Assembly (NCBI GenBank): GCA_963930645.1
Contig: OZ005662.1
Location: 78,834,841 to 78,898,840, forward strand
Source: Salticus scenicus
Taxonomy: Eukaryota; Arthropoda; Arachnida; Araneae; Salticidae
Length of the DNA stretch: 64,000 bases
Reading direction: 5' to 3'
Shown: in pieces, positions 10,043 to 22,048 of the stretch
Layout: each line of letters starts with the position of its first letter
How positions within the stretch are numbered: position 1 is the stretch's first letter
The notes under the pieces: model-generated
The model's database searches: none
What the model saw: the letters and a program-made list of their open reading frames with translations, nothing else
What the model was told of the DNA's origin: nothing
Program-made: the position numbers and the translations under genes

Positions 10043-11095
10043 TATGCTGTGGCCATCACAAAACTTTCTTTTATATTATCCTGTACAAATACACACAATG
10101 TAAATTAGATATTAACTAAAATATTTTTTTATTAAAATTTCGTTTCATGATGAATGCAAATGATTTTCATTTCAAAGATATATATAATCTAAAGAAAGTT
10201 TATTTTGTGTCTTATAGACTACATTCATATTTTAAAAACTGCAATTTTCTTCCTAAGTTTTTTATTTATTTATTTATAAAAAAAAACGAAAAAAAAAAAA
10301 AACTGATAAATTTGCTTTTAATTATTCTAGACTTATGGTTCAATCATTCGTTTTAAAGGTATTGACGAGTTCTTTTCAGAAACACTAATATTAAAAATTT
10401 GCATCCCCCCCCCCTTCCCAGTGAAAGTGATGCGTTTACATTCACAACCTCACCCCCCCCCCCCATAATTGGTTATTACTATTTTAAACAATTCTTTTTA
10501 ATCCACAAAAATTCTTTAAAAAACAAGTCTCACTGTGCATATTTATGCGAAGTTTCGTACTTTGTTGAAACAAATAAATAAATACAATAAAATAAATATA
10601 TAAGGATGACAGTTCTACCTATTGGGCGTTTGGTGTTTTGGAAGTAAGGCTGATTGACTACCCTAGGATCCTAGGCATAAAGAGAAGTGCCCTCCGTGGG
10701 GGAGTTCTTTCTAAGGGGTCCTAGTCCGTATTTACGCAAGTTTTGGAGAAAACCACGGAAAACTCCAAACGACTAAGCCAACGAGCGCGAGCTCGGATCG
10801 AATCCGGCACCTCACGTCTACCAGCTTTGAGCGCGGAACCGCTCGGTCGCTGGTGGGCGATTTTCAGTAACAGCTTATAAGCACTAACTTTCGATGTTAG
10901 AACTAAATATCAAGTTTGGTTAAATTTCGTCCACTTATTTATGAGGTAGAACAGCCACAAAAGTTTAGGCACACACGAAGACACTTAAAATAGTGCAATC
11001 GTGTACAGGATATGTCAAAACGTATAAATTCATTGGAAACCAGTGAATAGAACTTTCCATTAATCGAATACTTTCTTCTTAAATATAAAGAAGAG
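10043..11095 (-). repeat. SF superfamily member inside the right CATCGAGC element
   Basis: The inverted copy of 4770-6180. The left end ATGCTGTGGCCATCACAAAA is the 3' dyad end. The right end carries AATACTTTCTTCTTAAATAT and the partner AAGAAG of the 5' stem-loop. SINE S1 is nested at 10640-10860. Confidence 0.6.
10640..10860 (-). repeat. SINE S1
   Basis: Minus-strand copy with the CCGAGCGGTTC A-box region near 10840-10850 and the CGATCCGAGC region near 10793-10803. The B box is slightly damaged (GGATTCGATCCGAG). It is the arm partner of 5005-5230. Confidence 0.75.
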
Positions 11096-11727
11096 AATAA
11101 TAAATAAAACAAATATCTTAAATAATGATGCATCTAGAAAAAATATTAAAAATATTATGAAGACATTAAAAAATAGAATCTGTCCTATTCTTTTTTATAT
11201 TATTATAATGTAATTTCTTTTACAGTTATAAGATGAAAGTATTATATTCCTATAAATTTTTGCTCCGATTTTTGAAGGGTTTATTTATTTTTTCTTTATG
11301 CCAATGGGATTTTTTTTTTTTTTTTTTTTTTTAATGCCAATATCGTCAATAATGAAAATAAAAAATATTATTTTAATACATAATTCCTATGAGAATTGAA
11401 GATCAAGACTATATTTCGATGTTACTAGCGTCTCTTTGTAGCGGTAGACCTCGACGGAGCTTACGGAGCTAAGTGAGTTTGGCGAGAATTCACGCTTGGC
11501 GCACACTGTGGCTTGACGCTGTGCGCTTACGCACAACGAGGAAAGATCACAAACCACGCGGGCGCAACACCTCTATGATTCGGCTTTCGGCTAACACAAT
11601 ACCGTAGTACTTAACGCGCACAGGAGAAAGAAGAAATCTCAAAGTTATTGTCACGTGACACTTCTCGATGATGTTGGCCACACAAAGGGGTTGCCATTTC
11701 GCTCTCTACCTAAATTAAAGCTCGATG

Positions 11728-11735
11728 GTAGCAAC
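11728..11735. other. Target-site duplication half Q (GTAGCAAC)
   Basis: This octamer abuts the right copy. Its exact partner GTTGCTAC is at 6666-6673, at the inner end of the left copy. Confidence 0.75.
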
Positions 11736-11744
11736 CCTGCTGGT

Positions 11745-12190
11745 TTGGTTCTCAAATAATAGTAGATCAACCTGCCGTCCATAAATAGCCAGATTGAGTG
11801 CCCGGGAAAAACCTTTCTGAAGGCAGTGAGAAGCTGGACCTGGACCCGACCCGATGCATTGCGGCCAAGAAAAGGAAGTGCGTAGCGTGTATAATACCCG
11901 AAGCGAGGTTTAAAGCGATTAAATATGAGAATGAAAAAAAAAAAAAAAAATCCAAGTGATTTTTGTATATGTAATTTATTTTATTGCATGGTGTAAAAAA
12001 GAATGATTTGCTTAAAACATTAACAATTCAACAAAATATAATAATGGTAATGAACAAATATAATATATTGAACATGTAGCGTAGAATGAGTGATAACTTT
12101 GTTTCGCATTGCTTTAATAAATAAGTTTTCCAGGTAGAATAAAAAATGTCAGTATCACAGTATTATAACAAGTAATTAAAAATTAAATTT
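11745..12190 (+). repeat. Fragment of repeat L
   Basis: TCTCAAATAATAGTAGATCA, CCGGGAAAAACCT, GGCAGTGAGAAGC and GTCAGTATCACAGTATTATA recur in order at about 30955-31110. Part of the same block is at 50320-50400. Confidence 0.55.
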
Positions 12191-13650
12191 TTTCATGCGT
12201 ATATGTACATACTAATAATATTTTTGTACGAAGACCCTTTTTATTATTATTACTATTTATTTATTTGTTTTTTGTTTATTTTTTATTTAAAGTGATAAAC
12301 ACATATAATTTTCATTAAATACTCTTCAATTCCTCAAATTGTATCACTATAATGTTTTTAATTATTCACAATCTTCATATTTTTTTAAATAGAAATACTG
12401 TGAAGTTATAGTTTTGAAATGTATTTAAAAAAGTTATTTCTAGCTCAAAATGCTATATATTCGGTTGCAGACTCTGACAAGGTTGCCTGCAGTATAAATA
12501 TTTATTATTATTATTGATTTTTTTAATCTCAATTTTGTACACAGTCTAAGAGAAGTATAATATATAGAGAGAGATATATACTGTCTTCTCATATTTATAA
12601 AAGTAATCTAATTTAGATTAGTTCAGCTGTTCAGCATATACTATTCTAGATTATTTAAGCAATAAAAATATACATGTTAATCAGTTAAATATTATTACCC
12701 AATCCCAATATTTTATTTCTGTACTCAGCCTAGAATAATAATAATAAATCTGTAAAACATAACAAAATGAAACAAAACAAGCGTTTTAGCACCAACGTGA
12801 AAACTACGTTTTTTAAAGTTAATTTATTAAAACATCCGGTTTTCAAAAATGCATAACAATGGTATCAAAATGTTTATATTTTCATGCTCTATCATTTACA
12901 AGTCAAAATGAAAAATGTGCAATTTCCCCATTGAAACAATGTATTTGGAGAACTAAAATTTATTTAGTTTCTAACAAATAAAATACAATAAATATGTAAT
13001 AAATAAAAAAAAAAAAAAAAAAAAAAAAAAGAATCCTAAAAAAATATTACTTAGAGCTTAACAATTGTCATTTAAAACAAGAAATTTTTTCATACATTGC
13101 TTGTTACAAAGAGCTAAATAAGCAAGGAAATAATGTTCCTTTCTAAATATCAAACCGCAAAGTTGGCAAAAGCCAAATACCTATATCTATATATTATATG
13201 TATTAACCAATGAAATATACATTAACTAAACATTAACAATTCACACTTGAGTCATAACACTGCCCAGTATAAATAATTAAATATAATAAATGATTAAAAT
13301 GTATAAATAATGAAGAAAATTACGGTATAATTTGTTTTTGTGCTTTTTAATGTTGCTTACTAAACATGAATCTAAAGTCAAATTATGAAAAATATTAGCA
13401 CATTTAATGGAATATTTTGTTATATTTTACAAATTGCATTTTTAAATTCACATAAAAAATATTTTTAAAACTCATTTTTTTCTTTCTTTTACTTTTTTTT
13501 TTTAAGCTAGATAAACAATTTCATTTCATTAAAGCCAATATCTTTGATATTTAAAAGGGATTTAAATCAGTGATTTTTTCAAAAAATGAATTCATTTAAA
13601 TCATATTTGAATCAGTTATTTAAATCAATCGATTTAAATCACTACAACCC
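12191..13650. other. AT-rich DNA, no gene seen
   Basis: It contains a poly-A of about 27 bases near 13004-13030. A cluster of GATTTAAATC-type motifs lies at 13550-13645, resembling hAT-type sub-terminal repeats, but no matching opposite end was found. Confidence 0.45.
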
Positions 13651-13654
13651 TTTT

Positions 13655-15100
13655 AAAAACTACGATTTTAAAGGTGACTGTATCTCAGCATCTTTTAAAT
13701 AATTTAAGTTTTAAAGTATGTTTTTTTGTAGCCCTCGCTCTATTACCATATTATATTTGTTATTACCAATTATATTACCATATAATTTCGACCAGTATAC
13801 GGCAATACATAAAAGGAAAAGTAGGTTTTCTTTTAAAAGGAATTAAATTAAAGAATTAAATAAAAAGAATTAAAAAGAATTAAATAAAAAATACAAATAA
13901 ATTTTAATTAAAGTTAATTTTTTATAAGTTTTATCTTTTGTACTATATCCTATAATTTTTTTCCGATAAGTTTTATAAATAGAAAAAAAAAAAAAAAAAA
14001 ATCCTTTTAAAGGATTTATTTAATTAAAAAATTCAAAAATAATAAAAAGTTGTTGTACTATAAAAATTATACATTGTACATAAACATAACTGTTAAAAAT
14101 AAGTTTTTTAATTTAAAATTTAATATAAAACAGAGAAGCCACTGTTTAAAATTGAATAAATAATAATAATAATAATAACAATTAAAAAAAAAAAAAAAAA
14201 TCGAAAAAAATCTCGTTGAGGTGCACACATGCTATGTTCAAACTTCAACTACCCATCTGCCAAGTTTTGTAGCTCTGTGACTAGTAGTGTGATCACCAGA
14301 ACCCGAGCGCAGACAGACACAGATACACGACACACACACAGAGATACGTCTTTTTATTTATATAGAATGTCAAAAATAATATCTGTAATAATCCTCAAAC
14401 AAAACCCTTCGAGATCTAAACAAAAAAACCACCGCGATATATATATATAATATTGTAATAATAATGACAAAAGAAATATTCCTGAATTTAAAGGATCAAA
14501 AGAAAACAAAAATAGAGTAAACGCATGGACAGTGACATTTATTACAAATGACAAAACATTCATCACACATTTGAAAAATTGACTTTTTGCACCAAACTGA
14601 ATTATGTTTAAATCGGAAATAATATTAAATTATAATAATAGAATTTTGTATAAATTAAATCCCCCTTTTTTCTTTATATAAATCCATTTATTATTATTAT
14701 TATTATATTGCTCATCTCTTTAATTCTCTATAGATATTTTTTTTCTTATTTTTAAAAATGCAAAGCAATAAAATAAATGAAACCACGACATACCAGAAGA
14801 GATTGAGATTAGGCACTGCAGGAAGAATAAAATAGAGGACACAATACCCATAAGTTTAGAAACAGAACTGGACTGGACGACGGACGTGGACAGTGAACGG
14901 AGTCCGAAATTATGAACACGTGCAAAGGGTTGCTATATCAGTTTGGCTCCATTGTTATCAATTGGTATATTTTACAGTTCATACAACTGCGTTTCGATGG
15001 GCCTCAGTCGGAAGGCAAGGGACACATACTTGGAATAGGTACAGGTTGATTGCGCTGACGAAATCTCCCTCCCCCTTTCCTTTCCCCTTCCGTTTCTTTT
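13655..15100 (-). repeat. Large dispersed repeat L, copy 1
   Basis: Matches 28990-30950 in reverse complement through many blocks. These include the CTGAGATACAGT phrase, a GAGGGCTATAAA phrase, TCTCGTTGAGGTGCACACAT with the CACACACAGAGATACG microsatellite (14215-14350), the ACATTCATCACAC block, and a moderately GC-rich block at 14800-15060. The GC-rich block gives short frames but no recognisable protein. The class is unknown; LINE or retrotransposon debris is possible. Confidence 0.6.
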
Positions 15101-15786
15101 CCAAGAAAATTATTATAGTATAGTAGTATCCACATACTTCACAAAAGGATTAGAGCTGTTATAGAAAACACAGGAAATTTTCTAGAAAAATCTCTGAGAG
15201 GAGACAATTTTGAAATTTTGTTTAGCTTATGGGGGATTAGTATCGCTGAAGTTTTTATATAAAAGCTTATATCTCCATTTAATGCTTTTAAAATGAACTA
15301 TTTTAGATTTGCACAATAAATTATGTTTTCTGGCAACAATTCTTATGGTTTCAGTTGATGCCGGAAAAAAATAGCACCGGTAAAAATGGCATGCGAAACA
15401 TATGCTAAAATGAAAAATGATCGCATTATTGAGAAAAATCAGGAGATACTTTCAGCTTTGTTTGGTCGACATGATATAATCTGGGTAATGAATTGTTAGC
15501 AAAATACTCGAGCTAACTATCAGCTAAAAAAATTCTTAGGAAAAGAAAAATTATTTTTTAAAGTAAGAAAATTTCTTTACAAAGTCTATTAAGAAAAAAC
15601 TCAATTTTAATTTATTGAATTACTTTTTCCAAATTTTATACAAAAAATAAATAATAATGACGCTAATTACAAAAATAATACATTACAATCAAAAGGAGAA
15701 TCAAAAGAAGAATCTAGTTTTGAAATTTTAATCGCAAATTATTACAAACAAAAATTTTATTTTAAAACTTAAAAATAAGAAAATCA
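15101..15786. other. AT-rich DNA, no gene seen
   Basis: It contains only a trace of repeat N (CCGGTAAAAATGGCA near 15377) and short A/T tracts. Confidence 0.5.
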
Positions 15787-16013
15787 CCCCAAGTAGCACA
15801 GGAACGTTCTGTGAACGTCTAATAACGGTTTCAATAGTTCAAACACCGTGTTTCGTGTCAAAAGAACGTTCTAAAACACGTTCAGAAATAGTATTATTTA
15901 GAACGTTCTGAAAATGTTTGATTTGTACCATCTATAAAACGTACAATTCTAGTTCTATATAGAACGTTCAAGTGTGACACCGTCATAACACGTTCTGTAA
16001 CAGTGTAATTATA
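15787..16013 (+). repeat. Left terminal AACGTTC array
   Basis: It holds several GAACGTTCT-type units, at about 15803, 15864, 15900 and 15962, plus diverged AACGTCT, ACACGTTC and CACGTTCTG units. The spacing is irregular, so this is not a simple tandem repeat. Confidence 0.65.
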
Positions 16014-16559
16014 ACGAATATGACAAAATGACTTTTTAGTACTATTGGTTGGAAAACTAGGTTAATCATGAAAATTTTTGACTTCAGTTTTTGATTTTTT
16101 TACACGTTTTGTGGCATGAGGAATCCGGAAGTCAAAAGGTTGGTATGGTATCTGTTAATGTGTATTGGCACCTATTAGTGTGATAGCCCGTTAGTTCATG
16201 TACACGATATTAATATCTCAAGAACAAATGATTGCAGAGAGATCGGAGCAGTTTTAAAATATCACTTTTGATATTGATAAGAATCTTATTGAGAGATTTG
16301 CAACATTCTAATTCAAAAACTTATTCGAAATTTATAATTTTTAGCATGATAGAGAATAGAGCATTTTTTACATTTTCAGTTTAACGTTTTGTTAGCACGT
16401 CAGTAAAGAATGCTTCTCAATAATCAGTAGCGGTGAGGTGAAAAAAATTACAAATTTTTAAACTCATGGAAAAATTTTGTGGATTTTGTATTTCAGGAAT
16501 CAATGTATGGAATTCAACCAAACTTGTTACAATATTAGATCTTGCCCTAAATTGGAGTT

Positions 16560-17060
16560 TATTTGAATTTCATTTGGGATATATCGTCCGATAGATTGCG
16601 GTGCTATGCAATGAAACCCTCCATTTATGGGACAGCTATATCTCTTCTATAGTGTACAAATGCATTAAACTTGATATATTGGCATATATCATCATAACCT
16701 CTGCTAATACAATTTGGATGTATACATTGTCCAACAGGTGGCGTTGCTAATCTGCAATTTAATCATTTTAACGGAAAGGCAATATTTTAAATCTTGTGAT
16801 TTAACAATAAATTTTGTGATACACTGAAGTTATAAGTGAAATCGATTTTATGTAAAGCTTTACTGGTCCATTTTGGATGCACATCGGCTAACAGGTGTTG
16901 TGGCTATTTTGCAATTTAATCTCATAACGGAAACGAAAGATCTCAACTTCTGTGATTTATAAATATTGTAAATTTGGTAAGTGAAATTAATATTACGTAA
17001 AACTCTACAGATTGCCTTTGGGTGCATATCGGACGACAGGTGGCACTGCCACGTTCCAAT
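16560..17060 (+). repeat. Degenerate tandem array, four units of about 145-155 bp
   Basis: Each unit has a TTTGGATGYAYAYYGKCYAACAGGTGG-type core (the one-letter ambiguity codes summarise units at 16720, 16872 and 17020), with an earlier diverged unit near 16580. The AGGTGGCGTTGC-like hallmarks sit near 16595, 16738, 16893 and 17037. Between them come CAATTTAATC and AACGGAAA phrases. The same ACAGGTGGCACTG phrase occurs in SF members. Confidence 0.6.
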
Positions 17061-17199
17061 ATTTTCCATTCACAGAAAGGCTATCTATCAGCTTCTGTAA
17101 TATATATACTCACCAAACCTTCTGCGTGACATACATTTGATATATATTATTGATTCAATTTGGCTGTATAACGAGTAATAGTTAAACAGTTTTTTTTAT

Positions 17200-17450
17200 T
17201 ATTATTATTCATAGGACATTGTTTTTTCCCCTAGGAATAAGTATACATCATCCCAGGAGGATGGGGGAGGGGTGGATAAAAATTTTCAATATGATTATCT
17301 TTCAAAAGAATTCGATATCACCTTTAAAACGAATAATTGAAACATCGTTTTTTGATGATTTAAAACAAATTTACCGTTTTTTTTTTTTCATTTGTAATAA
17401 TAATAATAATAAACCCTTAGAAAAATACATTTTCTAAGATCTTCTATACA
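17200..17450 (-). repeat. SF fragment
   Basis: ATCACCTTTAAAACGAATAA and the GGAGGATGGGGGAGGGGTGG run match the middle of the SF copies at 5450-5530, 43690-43760 and 61340-61420. Both ends are missing or unrecognisable. Confidence 0.5.
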
Positions 17451-17562
17451 GCATAAAAATGATTGTCTTCTGTCATGAAAATCTATGCATTCCCCAGACC
17501 CAGAGTTTAGATACAAAAAACTAATCACGGATGTTATTGAATACGTAATATAGTGCTTTACC

Positions 17563-17681
17563 CGAGTTTCAAAGAAAATCACGGGAAAACTCCGAAAACC
17601 TAAGTCGACCAGGAATCGAAACCAACACTTCCCGTCTGTAAGGTTCGAGAGTAGAACCTCGCGGTCTCTAATACTCATCGG
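17563..17681 (-). repeat. SINE S1 fragment
   Basis: The minus strand shows GACCGCGAGGTTCTACTCTC (A-box region), GGTTTCGATTCC (B-box region) and GGAGTTTTCCCGTGATTTTC. The tail is lost. Confidence 0.65.
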
Positions 17682-17723
17682 GAAGTTACAGAAATGAGTT
17701 TTTTTCTTCTTTTCTTTAAGCAT

Positions 17724-18935
17724 AATTTTAAACTTTTATTATATTTTATTTATGATTCTATTTAAGTTTAAATGTTACTGATAAATTATCAATATTGATA
17801 ATGTTGTTAAATCATTACTCTGTTTGATTGTTCTTATTTTATTTTATTTATTTTCACTGAATATTTTGTTCAATACTGAAATATACACTAAAACAAAATA
17901 TGCTTTTCCGTTTAATTCTAGATTTTAAAATGGAAAAATAAAGTGATCTCATAAGTTTTTAAAATACTTTATAAAAATTTAAATAATTATTTAACTCCAT
18001 TCCATTTTTCCTTAAAATATTGACTATATGTTTCCTACATCTATAAATGCTTAATAAATTTCTGTTTCATATGTTGAACTTTGAAACATGATTATTGCGG
18101 ATACAAGAAGGGAGAGCAGATGTTAACATCGACATCTGTGGATTGCATTTATTTAATTTTCGCTGACCGTGCAACTGCAAAGTCAAACGCCAGGCGCCAG
18201 GTCTTGGGAAAGTCGTGTCGTTATGTGAGGCGGTAATTTTAAAACATGTAATCTGATTTATTCAGTTTTAGCGTTATAATGACTAGGATAAGCTTTAGAA
18301 AAGGTAAAAATGTAATATTTTTAACCTGTAATATTCTCTATGTTCTATTTATTAAAGTCTTATTTTAATATCAATTAAACAATCATTTTCATATCTGCGT
18401 AAGTTCTTAAGCCTAACTTTCGATACTAGAAAGCAGCGTTGAATCGCAGAAAAAACTGCTTCTGTTACAGAAAACCGCTTAGAAATTATGGATTCATTTT
18501 ATTAATTTAGTCTTCTGAGATGGAATTTGTTAAAATAACTATTTTCGTTATTATGTTTCTGGAATGAAGTATGAAGAAGTCATAAAAATTTTACAAGATA
18601 AGTGCTAATTTTAAGTGAATGCCCTTCCGACTGGTCATTGTGTATTTTAAAATGCTAGTTGGAAGGGTATTTTCTCGAAGAAAATTCTTATCAACAAAAT
18701 TAAGAAGGTTCGTAATTCTTTTTTTCTTTTCTTTTTAAATTCTGAAGTATTTATTTAATGTTTATATGATAATATATATACAATCTAGGTTATGCAAATT
18801 GCATATTTTTAAAATAATATCCTAAGTTTCACCGACTTACAATTTTAAATATCTCTTTACTGTTATTTATTAAATAAAATATATGAAATTGTTTATCTGC
18901 ATAATAAAACAAAGATTCAATTCTATTCCACATCT

Positions 18936-18972
<37 letters not shown>

Positions 18973-19560
18973 TATTCTGCTTAAAAAAAAAAAAAAAAAA
19001 AAGGACGATTTACTATATTATTTATTAATACTAATAATATTTACATTTATCAATTATTTAATATGCCATGATAGCATAATTACATCAAATGAGGTAAAAA
19101 TTGCGTTGACTCAATTTAAAGAAATTTAAACATTTAAAGAATATGAATTACATTGCCATGTGGAATAAATTTAAATACCTGCAAACATCATTTTTGTAAA
19201 CTGCTGCTGTAAACTGAAAATATGTATACACACATGTACTGAAATTTAAAAATATGAAGTATGTTAAATATTTTAGAAAAATATTTTGATTAAATATATA
19301 TATATGTATTTAAGTATTTGGAAATTTTTAAAATTTCCTCCTTCTAACTAATTTTTAATTTTTTGTTTCAATTTCTTATTATTATAAATTAACAATATAG
19401 TCTAAACTCAATTATATATTATTTTAGCGGTGTATTGGTACATTCATTTTTGAAATTATTTTTTATGTTGGAATATTAAAACTTTCTATGAACTTCAGCA
19501 TTCAAATATATTTATAAACTATCCATGGACTTACAAAGTAGTACCCAGAAATGTTTAGAA
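17724..19560. other. AT-rich DNA, no gene seen
   Basis: It includes a short higher-GC patch at about 18105-18235 with no frame that I recognise, two adjacent poly-A runs (18940-19001), and (TA)n. Repeats seen elsewhere in the window were not found here. Confidence 0.45.
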
Positions 19561-19564
19561 TATA

Positions 19565-20246
19565 CAGGGTGCAAAGTCGAGAGCAGGCCTTTATTTGCGC
19601 AACAATTGGTCTCAGACGTCCTCCAATAAGAAAATGTATTTTAAAAAAAATGTAAGAATTCATTATATGACATGTTTAAATTTAAAAAATCAATTTATTA
19701 AAAATCACAAAAACTGATAATTTTTATACAATTTTCATGACACTAATAGTGAAAGTTGAGTTCCAACCTAAAAAATATAACACAAAAATTTTCACTTTTG
19801 TGCACCCAAAATTGTCTGAGATAGTTAGTTTCAAAATTTAGGATTATTTCACATTTTCTCGGGCTTTATTAAAAAGTCAATGAAAAATTCTTTAATAAAC
19901 CCAGGGAAAATGCAAACAAAGTCCAATTAGGATTTTTAAACCGATCTCTTATTGAAGGCCTAAATATGTTAGAAAATCCAAACTTTAAATATCTTGTTCC
20001 ATTTTGGGAGAATAGAAATGAAACTTTTTGTTAGGATGAGTGTCAGTTTTTCTAAATATGACTATAGGGATCTGGGACTATGTAAAAAGCTAGTTTTTGC
20101 AATTTTGAAAAAATAGATATTTTAAATTAAAACATGTTATACCACAAATGCTTATATTCTTTAAAACATTTTGTAACTGAAACTATATATTTGCGACCAA
20201 TAGTTGCGGAGATAAAGGTATTCTCGTCACAATGCTTTGCACCCTG
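19565..20246. mobile_element. Non-autonomous TA-duplicating element, CAGGGTGCAAAG ends
   Basis: The left end CAGGGTGCAAAGTCGAGAGC is answered by the reverse complement CAGGGTGCAAAGCATTGTGA. Inside both ends are CCTTTAT, GCGCAAC/CGCAAC and ATTGGTC in matching order. TA flanks at 19563-19564 and 20247-20248. About 680 bp, no transposase. Probably a Tc1/mariner-group derivative. Confidence 0.7.
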
Positions 20247-20902
20247 TATTTAAAAAAAAAAAAAAAAAAAAATTAATATATATATATATATATAAATGAA
20301 TTTTTAATCTTAGTTAAAGCCAAGCAACAGATATAAGATCCCTGAAACCACATAGGTCAATGAGAAGGAAATTACAACAAATTTAAATAACCTGGGGGGA
20401 CTGATTGTGATTTATTGAAACATTTATTTTTTATTTATTGATTTTTATTTTATTTAACTTCAGTCTAATCATAAATTTATTCCTATATAGTTAGTTACAA
20501 TTTTAATAATTTTGCCGGTGCGTAAAAACCACATGAAACTCAAATCAAAAGATACAAACAAGCAACGAGGAAATAAAAAATTAAGACAGCACTTTAAAAA
20601 TTTTTTTAGGAAAAGCTTAGAATGGTAGAAAAAAAAAAAAAAAAACTCGTCAGGGGTGACCCTTTTCGTCGTTGAGCACCAATGTACGATTTCGTTCGTT
20701 AGCAGCTATAATAGCAAATTGCTAGCGAGCACCCTATCGTACAAGAAATTAATTGAAGTTAGAAATGAAGAATAAATTGGAATAAATTATTTACTTCAAG
20801 ATATCAGAGAAACAAACAGAAAACAACCATGAAAAACAAACATTAATCATAGGATGACGCATTCGGAATCACAAGGATTAAAACAAGCAAAATAAATCAA
20901 GA

Positions 20903-21686
20903 GTTTAGTTGTACATAGCAGATGAAGAATAATGATACAACACAGCAACAGGGATATAAATTACTTTTTTTTTAATTCAAATAATGTTTGAGAAAATTTA
21001 ATATACTTACTATTCCTTTAATTTCAACGTATATGCATGAAAAATTCCATATTTTATGACAGTAATTCCCAAAAAGTGTCATAACGTGTCTATATCCCTT
21101 AAAAAATTCCTTAAATTTTTGCATTTAAAAAAAAATTCTTTTTTCCCTAATCTGAAGATAATGACGTTATAGTATTAATTATGAAACTTTGAATAAACAC
21201 CATAAAATGCAAGAACTCGCAACTGCTACAAACAAAGCACGGCTTCTACAAACAAAGCGGCAACGCATTCAACAAACTCAACGTGCTTGTTTGCAGCTCT
21301 CGTGCCTACAATGTTCGCCTGATGAAGGGTTGTGTCTTCTTTTGACCTGAAACAGCTGGTGCTAGTTCTTGCATTTTATGGTGTGTATTCAAAGTTTTGT
21401 AATTAATATTACAACTTCATTATCTTCAGATTAGGGGAAAAAAAGAAATTTTTAAAAAATGCAAAAATTTGAGAAATTTTTTAAGGTATAAAGAGACGTT
21501 ATGACACTTTTTGGGGAAAATTGTCATAGAATATAGAATTTCTGATGCATATACGTTGAAATTAAAGGAATAGTAAGTATGTTAAAATTTCTCAAACATT
21601 ATTTGAATTGAAAAAAAAAAAAGTAATTCATATCTCTGTTCATGTGTTGTATCATTATTCGTCATCAGCTATGTAATTTTTACTTC
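20903..21686. repeat. Foldback: ~310-bp inverted arms around a ~160-bp centre
   Basis: The arm at about 20903-21215 (ACATAGCAGATGAAGAATAA, TTCAACGTATATGCATGA, AAAAGTGTCATAACGTGTC) is inverted at about 21375-21686. The centre carries two close AACAAAGC copies and the phrase CGCCTGATGAAGG followed by ACCTGAAACAGCTGG. It lies just inside the right AACGTTC terminus. Confidence 0.7.
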
Positions 21687-21745
21687 TAAACGCTCGTACT
21701 GAGGTTATTTTTTTATAATGACGTCATTTTTTTTTTTTTTAACTA

Positions 21746-22048
21746 CACTATTTTAGAACGTTTACAGTACGTTTTCTGGAACGTTCTGAAAATGTGTATA
21801 ACGTTTTGAAAACGTTCTAAAAACGTTTAGAACGTTCTGAGACCGTATACGTAGAACGTTCTCAGAACGTTTCTATAACACCGATGGTGATTGCTACACG
21901 TTCATTGAACGTTCTCTGAACCGTACTATTGTACGTCTTCAAGATGGACAAATAGACGTCTATACCACGTTGAAAGTGAACGTTCTTAGAACGTGTTTGT
22001 AGAACAATTTTTGAACGTTCAGAGAACGTTTCGGTGCTGCTTGGGACA
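21746..22048 (-). repeat. Right terminal AACGTTC array
   Basis: The densest part of the candidate element. It holds roughly a dozen AACGTTC, AACGTTT or ACGTTC units in about 300 bp, for example GAACGTTCTGAAAA, GAACGTTCTCAGAACGTTT and GAACGTTCAGAGAACG. It ends GTGCTGCTTGGG. Confidence 0.65.

Larger units (their letters stand above)
9542..11727 (-). mobile_element. hAT-like element with CATCGAGC ends, right copy
   Basis: Reverse complement of 4134-6665, with the same ends and the same nested SF and S1 repeats but lacking the tRNA-like insert. In its own orientation the 5' flank is GTTGCTAC (reverse complement of 11728-11735) and the 3' flank is GGTTTTTT (reverse complement of 9534-9541). At about 2.19 kb it is shorter than the left copy mainly because of that insert. 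No transposase. Confidence 0.75.
15787..22048. mobile_element. Candidate 6.3-kb element with AACGTTC-array ends
   Basis: The left end CCCAAGTAGCACAGGAACGT is mirrored by the right end, whose reverse complement is CCCAAGCAGCACCGAAACGT. Both termini (15787-16013 and 21746-22048) contain many AACGTTC or GAACGTTC palindromes, and both close inward with a TAGTGTA/CAGTGTAATTA block, which supports one element with long inverted repeats. No target duplication is obvious and no transposase is seen. The two termini might instead belong to separate insertions. Confidence 0.5.

Noticed and set aside
7018..13650. Single 6.6-kb hAT element from CAGAGCTGTTAATT to the GATTTAAATCACTACAACCCT end
   Set aside because: The two ends share little beyond TTTAAAT, the flanking octamers do not match, and the interval includes the rearranged CATCGAGC copies.
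18105..18235. Possible exon because of higher GC
   Set aside because: No long frame, no splice-site pair that I trust, and no protein similarity that I recognise.
21318..21365. Active hammerhead ribozyme (CTGATGA...GAAAC)
   Set aside because: Stem II would be only about three pairs, no stem I can be formed with the flanks, and the expected cleavage triplet reads GTG.
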